From: Thermococcaceae archaeon
GTDB taxonomy: Archaea; Methanobacteriota_B; Thermococci; Thermococcales; Thermococcaceae
Direction of reading: 5' to 3'
NCBI GenBank assembly: GCA_030156945.1
Contig: JASGLT010000007.1
Span: 1 to 64,000 of the forward strand
DNA length: 64,000 nt
The notes beneath the pieces were generated by a model. The model had not been told where the DNA came from. It ran no database searches and saw only the letters and a list, made by a program, of their open reading frames with translations. Positions 56,257-64,000 of the stretch are shown piece by piece. How positions within the stretch are numbered: position 1 is the stretch's first letter; every line of letters begins with the position of its first letter. Both the position numbers and the translations under genes were made by a program.

Positions 56257-57579
56257 TCAAATCAGATAAGTGTTGTACTTTGTGTAAGGCGTTATCTCGC
56301 CGGCGTAGTTGGTCAGCATCATTCTCCCTACCTCTTCGAGGTCATCAGTGTGTCCGAGAACCCAGCCAAGCTTGACGTAGGCCGTCTCCGGAAGCATGTC
56401 CTCGCAGGGTATAACGCCAGCCTTTAGGAGCCTCCTCCCGGTGGAGTAGACGTTGAGGTTCACCCTTCCGTAGAGGCACTGGCTCGTCATGCATACCGCC
56501 ACACCGTTCTCAACGGCCCTCTCAATGGCGGGTATCATGTCGTTTGGCGTGTGGCCGAGGCCCGTTCCCTCGATGACGACTCCCTTGTAGCCCCTATCAA
56601 CGAGGAACTCAAGGAGCTCGCCCGTCACACCTGGATAGATTTTGAGTATCGCGACCTTCTCCTCGAATCTGTCGTCAACCTCTACCTCACCCTCGCCCCT
56701 CTTCCTGTAGTCGTCCCTTAGGTACTCGATCTTCCCGTCTGTCCAGACCTTCGCTATCGGAATGTCGTTGATGCTCCTGAATGTGTCTCTCCTGCTCGTG
56801 TGCATCTTCCTGACTTTGGTTCCGCGGTGGGCAAGGCAGTATGTGTCGCTCGTTTCTCCGTGCATGACTACCATAACCTCGGCAACATCGCTAACTGCCA
56901 TCCTCGTGGCGCAGATGAGGTTCATCGCCGCGTCGCTGCTCGGCCTGTCGGAGCTCCTCTGGGAGCCCACGAGAACTACGGGCTTTGTGAGGTTCCTGAG
57001 CATGAAGCTGAGTGCAGCTGCGGTATAGCCCATCGTGTCCGTTCCGTGGGCAATGACGACTCCGTCCTCGCCGGAGTTGAGAGCTTTAGCGGTCTCGTGA
57101 GCTATCCTCTTCCAGTACTCCGGCTTCATGTCTTCGCTCATTATGTTGAACAGGAGCTTTGGCGTTATGTTGGCTATATCGAATATCTCCGGGACTGCCT
57201 TCGCCAGCTCCTCTGCGGTGAAAGCAGCGTGAACAGCACCGGTCTTGTAATCTATCCTGCTCGCTATCGTTCCACCCGTTCCAAGGATGGTAACGCTTGG
57301 GAGGCCCTCTTTCCTTGGCAGGACTTCCCTGAACTCCATCTTGGGGGCTTCCTTGGCCTTCTCAAGAATTTCGATGCTTTCTATCGCGTCTATCAAAACA
57401 CCGATGTTGTAGCCGTTGTCGAGCTTAATCGTGAGTGTCTCGCCTGGGGAAAGCTCGTAGGGCGGCATAACAAGGCCCTCGAAGGTTACCCTCTCGTCGC
57501 CTTCCCTCTTGACGACCCTGACGAGGTCTCCCACACCGAGACCGTGCCTTTCCATGAACTCATCGACCTTTCTCTTCAT
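56257..57579 (-). CDS. gatD: Glutamyl-tRNA(Gln) amidotransferase subunit D
   Basis: A 440-residue glutaminase subunit of GatDE, releasing ammonia for GatE. An N-terminal beta-barrel domain (about 1-80) precedes an L-asparaginase-like catalytic domain with the threonines in TILGTGGTIASRI (about 96-108) and VIAHGTDTMGYT (about 174-185) and the conserved Lys in SQRSSDRPSSDAAMN region. The ATG at 57579 follows GGGGATGGGA; the frame to 57630 adds 17 codons. A minus-strand TATA box (CGTTTTATAG) lies near 57610-57619. gatD and gatE are separated by the DUF104 gene and its own promoter. Confidence 0.95.
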   Translation of the reverse strand: MKRKVDEFMERHGLGVGDLVRVVKREGDERVTFEGLVMPPYELSPGETLTIKLDNGYNIGVLIDAIESIEILEKAKEAPKMEFREVLPRKEGLPSVTILGTGGTIASRIDYKTGAVHAAFTAEELAKAVPEIFDIANITPKLLFNIMSEDMKPEYWKRIAHETAKALNSGEDGVVIAHGTDTMGYTAAALSFMLRNLTKPVVLVGSQRSSDRPSSDAAMNLICATRMAVSDVAEVMVVMHGETSDTYCLAHRGTKVRKMHTSRRDTFRSINDIPIAKVWTDGKIEYLRDDYRKRGEGEVEVDDRFEEKVAILKIYPGVTGELLEFLVDRGYKGVVIEGTGLGHTPNDMIPAIERAVENGVAVCMTSQCLYGRVNLNVYSTGRRLLKAGVIPCEDMLPETAYVKLGWVLGHTDDLEEVGRMMLTNYAGEITPYTKYNTYLI

Positions 57580-57644
57580 TCCCATCCCCTGCCAAAGTTC
57601 CTCAAAGACTATAAAACGTTTCGCGTACACAGAGTGGTGGTAGT

Positions 57645-58265
57645 ATGGATCTGAAGGAGATAATCGAGGGCATAAGGAGAATCTTAGACGAGGCTGACTC
57701 CGCGAGGGAAGAGGCCCTGCGGCTAACGCGAGAGGTTGTCAGGCTGAGCGGCGATGCAGTGAAGGCCATCCACAGAAACGACCTTGAGACTGCCAGGCAG
57801 AGGTTAAAAAGTGCCCAGCAGCTCGTGGAGATGATAAGGAAAAGCCTCAAGCCCTATCCGATGCTGTACTACTCCGGCTACGTCCAGAGCGCCCATCAGG
57901 AGTTCGTCGAGGCGACCCTTCTCCTGGCCTACAGGGAAGGAAGGGAGTTCCCATCCCCCTGGGATCTCGGTGTTCCAGAGGCTGACTATCTCCTCGGTCT
58001 TGGTGATTTTATAGGTGAGCTGAGGAGGCACTTTCTGCTCTTACTCATCGATGGCAAGGTTGATGAGGCTGAAAAAGTTTACCGCTCCATGGAGGAGCTC
58101 TACGGAGAACTTATGACGCTTGAGTATCCCAAAGGCCTTGTGAACATCAGGACAAAGCAGGATCAGGCGCGGCACATTCTGGAGAGAACCCTCGAAGACC
58201 TCACGAGGGCCAAGCTGAACAGAAGGCTTGAAGAGAAGCTGAAAGCGGCGGTGGGAGATGAGTGA
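57645..58265 (+). CDS. Translin family protein
   Basis: A 206-residue, all-helical protein of the translin/TRAX family (COG2178), nucleic-acid-binding ring-forming proteins. The sequence YYSGYVQSAHQEFVEATLLLAY (about residues 74-95) is the family hallmark, followed by VPEADYLLGLGDFIGELRRHFL (about 109-130). In eukaryotes translin-TRAX cuts RNA; the archaeal protein may be a DNA/RNA-binding RNase. It is first in an operon with endonuclease V, overlapping it by 8 bases. The start at 57645 follows GTGGTGGTAGT. Confidence 0.88.
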   Translation: MDLKEIIEGIRRILDEADSAREEALRLTREVVRLSGDAVKAIHRNDLETARQRLKSAQQLVEMIRKSLKPYPMLYYSGYVQSAHQEFVEATLLLAYREGREFPSPWDLGVPEADYLLGLGDFIGELRRHFLLLLIDGKVDEAEKVYRSMEELYGELMTLEYPKGLVNIRTKQDQARHILERTLEDLTRAKLNRRLEEKLKAAVGDE

Positions 58266-58839
58266 GGAACTCTTCAAAAAGCTGGCGGAAGTTCAGAGGA
58301 AGCTGGCAAAAAGAGTAGTCGAGAGGCCGCTGGATTTGTCGGCTATTAAAACCGTTGGGGCGGTTGATGTTTCTTATCGCGGCGGGAGGGCAAGGGCTGC
58401 CTTCCTCATCTGTTCTTTTCCAGAGTGCGAAGTTCTGAAACAAAGAGTTGTCGAGGTAGATGTGAGCTTTCCGTACATTCCAACTTTCTTTTTTCTCCGG
58501 GAGACAAGGCCGGTTCTCGTTGCCATTGGAAGGGAAAGGCCCGATGTACTTCTCGTGGAGGGGCACGGGAAGGCGCATCCAAGGGGGTATGGGTTGGCCT
58601 CGCACATCGGCCTCGTACTTGGTATTCCAACTATCGGAGTTGCCAAGCGGCCGCTGAGGGATGCGCCCGAAGGTTCATGGGTGAAGGTGGATAAGACCTA
58701 CGTGAGCGTCGGACACCTGGTTGACCTGCCTTCGGCGGTTGAGATAGTTAAGGCTTTAAGCATAGGGGGCTATCCGCTACCACTGAGAATTGCGGACAGA
58801 CTGTCAAAGGAACTCACGCGCGGGCATCAGGAGGAGTGA
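58258..58839 (+). CDS. nfi: Endonuclease V
   Basis: A 193-residue repair endonuclease that nicks DNA (or RNA) one base 3' of inosine. Metal ligands by comparison with the Thermotoga enzyme: Asp37 (GAVDVSY) and Glu82 (FFFLRE) are kept, while the position of the third, normally Asp in DGHG, is Glu101 (VEGHGKAHPRG). The wedge motif PYIP is present (72-75). The Asp-to-Glu change may alter metal use. The ATG overlaps the translin stop. Downstream a small membrane protein gene follows after 3 bases. Confidence 0.93.
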   Translation: MSEELFKKLAEVQRKLAKRVVERPLDLSAIKTVGAVDVSYRGGRARAAFLICSFPECEVLKQRVVEVDVSFPYIPTFFFLRETRPVLVAIGRERPDVLLVEGHGKAHPRGYGLASHIGLVLGIPTIGVAKRPLRDAPEGSWVKVDKTYVSVGHLVDLPSAVEIVKALSIGGYPLPLRIADRLSKELTRGHQEE

Positions 58840-58842
58840 ACG

Positions 58843-59385
58843 TTGAACGCAAAGAAAACCCTGAGTTTCATAACAGGTTCAGGAGTAGGAGCCCTGGTTG
58901 CGTTCCTTATCATTGTCACCCAGTATCCTGCCTCAGTATCGCCCGGAATATCCCTCTCAACCGTTATTGCAGGGATGATTGTTTTTGGGGCCCTTTTTGG
59001 AGCAAAGGTGCGCCGGGACTTCCTATCCTCCCCGGCCTCCTACCTCTCCGGCCTCGGAGCAGTGTTTCTGGTGATGGTTCTAAGCTTTTGGGCGCAAGAA
59101 CTCCCTGGAATTGCCCTTCTTCTGGTAGTAGCAGTCTCGGCGCTGCCCGTATACTCATTCAGGCCCATTTCTCTGATGGACGCCTTCCTCTCAGGCCCAG
59201 AGTATTTCGGTGGTGCAATCACAGGGCTCGCCATTGTTGGCACAATTGGACTGCTCACACCGGATAATGCTTTTGGGGCGACTTTCGTCGGAATGATCGG
59301 CGCACTCGTTGTGGAGGGGATTGCAGTTCTCCTTGCCATGGCATCTCGCAAACCCCACCAGGAGAAAAGGGGAGGGCAATACTGA
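58843..59385 (+). CDS. Membrane protein, function unknown
   Basis: A 180-residue protein with about six membrane helices covering almost the whole chain (first at about 7-27, last at about 148-168) and a short basic tail (SRKPHQEKRGG). No family is recognised. The start is a TTG at 58843 preceded by GAGGAGTGAACG; no ATG precedes the first helix in frame. It is the third gene of the translin operon and ends before a convergent HTH/zinc-ribbon gene. Confidence 0.65.
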   Translation: MNAKKTLSFITGSGVGALVAFLIIVTQYPASVSPGISLSTVIAGMIVFGALFGAKVRRDFLSSPASYLSGLGAVFLVMVLSFWAQELPGIALLLVVAVSALPVYSFRPISLMDAFLSGPEYFGGAITGLAIVGTIGLLTPDNAFGATFVGMIGALVVEGIAVLLAMASRKPHQEKRGGQY

Positions 59386-59428
59386 ACTGTATTCCATTAG
59401 GAAAAACCTAAACCTGGAAGATAGCCTC

Positions 59429-59722
59429 TCATCTGTTTTCTATTTTAAACCTCGGCTCTTCTATCCACTCGGACTTGCAGCGTGGGCACCGGGAGGGAAC
59501 TTTTATCTCAGGCTTGAAGACGAAGCCGCAGTTTCTGCACTCTGCAGGCTTTATCAGAAGAACTTTCCCTTCCCTTTTGACTATCTTCTGAATCGCTTTC
59601 AGGTCTTCAAGGATTGCCTTTACCGAGCCCTTCCCGCGGAGATCGAGAGCTCTCGCCAGCTCGCTGGGGGAGTAGTCCCTCTCCTCCAAAAGGCTTATTA
59701 TTCTCTCCCTCCGAGTCGGCAT
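59429..59722 (-). CDS. HTH/zinc-ribbon regulator (COG3357-like)
   Basis: A 97-residue protein with an N-terminal winged helix (RERIISLLEERDYSPSELARAL, about 5-26) and a C-terminal zinc ribbon (ECRNCGFVFKP...PSRCPRCKSEW, Cys at about 64, 67, 82 and 85). It matches the archaeal group of predicted transcriptional regulators with fused HTH and Zn ribbon. Targets are unknown. The ATG at 59722 is preferred over the frame start at 59842, which lies beyond the divergent pus10 start. It shares a short promoter region with pus10. Confidence 0.85.
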   Translation of the reverse strand: MPTRRERIISLLEERDYSPSELARALDLRGKGSVKAILEDLKAIQKIVKREGKVLLIKPAECRNCGFVFKPEIKVPSRCPRCKSEWIEEPRFKIENR

Positions 59723-59766
59723 GGGGACTGTTTGGGGCTGGAAATAAAAAGCTTTAGGGTGGGAGC

Positions 59767-60948
59767 ATGATAGTCGAGAAGGCCAGCGAAGTGCTTGAGA
59801 GGTATCAGCTTTGCGACCACTGTCTTGGCAGGCTGTTCGCAAAGCTTGGGAAGGGAACTAACGAGGAGAGGGGAAAGGCGATAAGGTTCGTTCTCAACAT
59901 GGAGCGGGCTAAAGAGGGTCTCCCACCGGTGGAAGAGCCCAAGGAATGTGAGCTATGCAACAATGTTTTTGATAGAATTCCTGAGCTTGTCGAGAAGATG
60001 AAAGAAACAAGTGGGAACGTTGAGTTTGATACTTTTCTCGTGGGTTCGAGGTTTCCTGATGAGATTATGGAGAAAGAGAGGGCAATCTGGGATGAGTTTG
60101 GAATAGAAGCCGCCGAGCCGATAAACCGCGAGTTCAACCGCGAGCTCGGAAAGGCCTTTGGGAAGGCAACCGAAAAGGACACCTCAAAAAGTCCGGACGT
60201 TGTCTTCATAGCCGAACCTTATACTGGAAAAATCGAGCTCCAGATAAACCCCCTCTACATTTACGGCCGTTATAGAAAACTTGTTCGGGGAATACCTCAG
60301 ACACCACATCCGGACTTCGAGGAGAGCGTTGCATCGATAATCTGCCGTCCGTTTTCCAGGGCAACCGGAGGGAAGTGCGTTTTTAAAGGAGCTGGGAGAG
60401 AGGACGTTGACGTTAGGATGCTCGGCAAAGGGAGGCCCTTCATTCTGGAGATAAAGCGCCCGAAGAGGAGAAAGATTGACCTCGAAGGGATAGCGAGGGA
60501 AATCAACGCAAGTGGAAAGGTCGAAGTGCTTAACCTGAGGTTCACCACTCCAGACGAAGCTGAGAAAGTTCTCTCGACACCTCACCGAAAGGAGTATCTC
60601 GCCCTTGTGCTTGTGGAGGAGGGCGTTACTCCTGAAGAAGCCGAGGAAGTTGCTAAAAAGCTCACTGGGCTTGAGATTCACCAGAGGACACCCTGGAGGG
60701 TCAGGAAGGCGAGGGCCGACAAGGTGAGGGTGAGGAGGGTTCACCACGCCGAGGCTAAGTGGATAGACGAAAAGCACTTCGAGCTGAGGCTCATTACCGA
60801 CGGCGGCCTCTACATAAAGGAACTCATCTCCGGGGACAAGGGAAGGACGAAGCCGAGCGTCAGCGACCTTCTCGGCAAGTCAGCATGGTGTGAGCGGCTC
60901 GACGTTTTAAACGTTCTCGATGAGCAGAGCTCTGGGGACTCTTCTTAG
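59767..60948 (+). CDS. pus10: tRNA pseudouridine synthase Pus10
   Basis: A 393-residue enzyme that makes pseudouridine at tRNA positions 54 and 55 in archaea. An N-terminal THUMP-containing region carries a zinc site (Cys16, Cys19, Cys61, Cys64: CDHC...CELC). The catalytic Asp is in GREDVDVRMLGKGRPF (Asp213 or 215, about residues 210-225). The C-terminal thumb includes RVRRVHHAEAKWID and GGLYIKELISGDKGRTKPS. The start at 59767 follows GGTGGGAGC. It ends 12 bases before the promoter of rpl21e. Confidence 0.95.
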   Translation: MIVEKASEVLERYQLCDHCLGRLFAKLGKGTNEERGKAIRFVLNMERAKEGLPPVEEPKECELCNNVFDRIPELVEKMKETSGNVEFDTFLVGSRFPDEIMEKERAIWDEFGIEAAEPINREFNRELGKAFGKATEKDTSKSPDVVFIAEPYTGKIELQINPLYIYGRYRKLVRGIPQTPHPDFEESVASIICRPFSRATGGKCVFKGAGREDVDVRMLGKGRPFILEIKRPKRRKIDLEGIAREINASGKVEVLNLRFTTPDEAEKVLSTPHRKEYLALVLVEEGVTPEEAEEVAKKLTGLEIHQRTPWRVRKARADKVRVRRVHHAEAKWIDEKHFELRLITDGGLYIKELISGDKGRTKPSVSDLLGKSAWCERLDVLNVLDEQSSGDSS

Positions 60949-60959
60949 AGTAGGTGAAA

Positions 60960-60970
60960 AATTTATAAAC
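60960..60970 (+). promoter_or_regulatory. TATA box of the rpl21e transcript
   Basis: AATTTATAAAC; expected start near 60990, which leaves an unusually long leader of about 130 bases before the rpl21e ATG. Confidence 0.6.
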
Positions 60971-60992
60971 GCTTCACCAGAGGCAATACTGA

Positions 60993-61043
60993 TTCCCGGA
61001 CCGGGTTAGTTGGTAAACTGGTGCGAAAAGATAAGTCCGGGAA
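60993..61043 (+). ncRNA. Structured RNA leader (or separate sRNA) before rpl21e
   Basis: TTCCCGGAC (60993-61001) pairs perfectly with GTCCGGGAA (61035-61043). Inside, GTTAGTT (61005-61011) pairs with AACTGGT (61016-61022) around a GGTA loop using four Watson-Crick and three G-U pairs. A GC-rich fold directly after the promoter in an otherwise AT-rich spacer suggests a stable RNA or a cis-regulatory leader. I cannot assign it to a known RNA family. Confidence 0.55.
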
Positions 61044-61117
61044 ATTCGTGAAAAGACTGGATTCCCCTTTGGGAGTTGCTGGATTTAGTGGTTAAAGACA
61101 CCTGTGAGGTGATTGGA

Positions 61118-61414
61118 ATGGTTAAGAAGGCGCACAGCTTCAGGAGGAAGACGAGGGGCAAGCTGAGCAAGCACCCGAGGAGAAGGGGCCTTCCGCCGCT
61201 CACCCGGTTCCTTCAGGAGTTTGAGGTCGGGCAGAAGGTTCACATCGTCATCGAGCCGAGCTACCACAAGGGCATGCCCGACCCCAGGTTCCACGGGAGG
61301 ACGGGAACAGTCGTCGGCAAGCGCGGAGACACTTACGTCGTCCAGATAACCGACGGCGGGAAGGTTAAGACCTTCTTCATACACCCCGTCCACCTCAGGC
61401 CCCAGAAGGGATGA
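61118..61414 (+). CDS. rpl21e: 50S ribosomal protein L21e
   Basis: A 98-residue ribosomal protein of the large subunit in archaea and eukaryotes. The basic N-terminus [20 protein letters not shown] and the KOW-like core ([26 protein letters not shown]) are diagnostic. The ATG at 61118 follows GAGGTGATTGGA; the frame to 61076 is leader. It opens the conserved archaeal run L21e - RpoF - DUF655 - KsgA, and the spacing to rpoF is 2 bases. Confidence 0.97.
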   Translation: MVKKAHSFRRKTRGKLSKHPRRRGLPPLTRFLQEFEVGQKVHIVIEPSYHKGMPDPRFHGRTGTVVGKRGDTYVVQITDGGKVKTFFIHPVHLRPQKG

Positions 61415-61416
61415 TT

Positions 61417-61779
61417 ATGATCGGGAGAAAAAAGCTTGAAGAACACTACATCACAGTGCCAGAGGCCAAAGAGCTCCTTGAAAGGCGGAAAGCCGAGGGG
61501 ATGGAAGAAAACCCCGAGGAGCTCATATTCTATGAGGCCAGGGTCAGTCTTGAGCATGCCGAGCGCTTTTCAAAGCTCAAGCCAGAGCAGGCCAAGGAAC
61601 TCAAAGAAAAGCTTACCGGCCTTTTTGAGTGGCTCGATGAGCGGCTTGCTACAAAGATAGTGGACCTGATGCCTGAGGACTACTTTGACATCAGGGTTAT
61701 TTTCTCCAAGGAAGACTATATGCCAACTCCCGAAGAGGCAGAGGAGATAATAAAGCTCCTCGACGAATACCGGGAGTGA
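61417..61779 (+). CDS. rpoF: DNA-directed RNA polymerase subunit F (Rpb4)
   Basis: A 120-residue subunit equal to eukaryotic Rpb4, which together with subunit E (Rpb7) forms the polymerase stalk. The sequence EEHYITVPEAKELLERR at the start and LPEDYFDIRVIF-like MPEDYFDIRVIFSKEDY near the end identify it. The ATG at 61417 is preferred to 61411 because GGGATGATT stands before it. Translation is coupled to rpl21e. Confidence 0.94.
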   Translation: MIGRKKLEEHYITVPEAKELLERRKAEGMEENPEELIFYEARVSLEHAERFSKLKPEQAKELKEKLTGLFEWLDERLATKIVDLMPEDYFDIRVIFSKEDYMPTPEEAEEIIKLLDEYRE

Positions 61780-61849
61780 CCACCTTTTCTATTTCCCTTA
61801 ACAAAGTATAAAAACTCTTGAGATAATAACGAATTCTGGGGGAGTGAAA

Positions 61850-64000
<2,151 letters not shown>

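Overview
The window is a piece of a hyperthermophilic euryarchaeal chromosome of the order Thermococcales, most likely a Thermococcus species. The evidence is the gene content (TBP-interacting protein TIP26, exosome Csl4, RNA polymerase subunits L and F, ribosomal proteins S8e and L21e, GatDE amidotransferase, 8-oxoguanine glycosylase AGOG, archaemetzincin, Hjc, Pus10, NOG1). Signals agree: archaeal TATA boxes about 25 bases ahead of the transcript start, GGTGAT-type ribosome sites, frequent ATGA overlaps and tRNA genes with encoded CCA. Coding density is very high and both strands are used about equally.

Layout. 1-5.4 kb: the 5' part of a CDC48 gene broken by an in-frame TAG, an RNase H-like protein, and a drug/Na-type ABC exporter operon with its own XRE repressor and a striking four-half-site operator. 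5.4-8 kb: tRNA-Leu, DUF357/UPF0212 proteins and a HEPN-MNT toxin-antitoxin pair behind three palindromes spaced exactly 39 bases apart. 8-17 kb: pyrG, S8e, NOG1, a UppP / sugar nucleotidyltransferase / DUF835 operon, a CBS protein fused to a hibernation-factor-like domain, tRNA-Ser. 17-27.7 kb: methionine aminopeptidase, TrkH with a lone ECF ATPase, a small ORF-archaemetzincin-CYTH-TPR operon, M42 peptidase, a secreted anchored protein, Hjc, gamma carbonic anhydrase, UppS, TIP26. 27.9-35 kb: ThrRS, the Csl4-DUF2067-RpoL operon, a GT-C glycosyltransferase, an RNase III-like protein, a sugar isomerase, SppA. 35-44.4 kb: a frameshifted conserved gene, AI-2E permease, GHMP enzyme, AGOG, a second ABC exporter, a UbiD-type decarboxylase, an XPB-like helicase, TruA and a small ORF. 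44.4-48.8 kb: pheS and pheT with two toxin-antitoxin-type pairs (DUF4258/DUF2283 and VapBC) between them. 48.8-57.6 kb: Tdh, a MinD-like ATPase, HMG-CoA reductase, two related membrane proteins, and gatE-gatD with an orphan DUF104 antitoxin in front of gatE. 57.6-64 kb: translin, endonuclease V, Pus10, L21e behind a structured leader, RpoF, DUF655, KsgA and a partial secreted protein.

Themes. Translation and RNA metabolism dominate (ThrRS, PheRS, GatDE, TruA, Pus10, KsgA, MetAP, L21e, S8e, Csl4, RpoL/F). Isoprenoid genes (HMG-CoA reductase, UbiD-type decarboxylase, UppS, UppP) are scattered. The most unusual features are antitoxin-type genes embedded in two aminoacyl-tRNA operons, the CBS-hibernation-factor fusion, the geometrically regular operators, the rpl21e leader RNA, and two apparently broken genes. 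No insertion sequence, CRISPR array, prophage or replication origin was seen.
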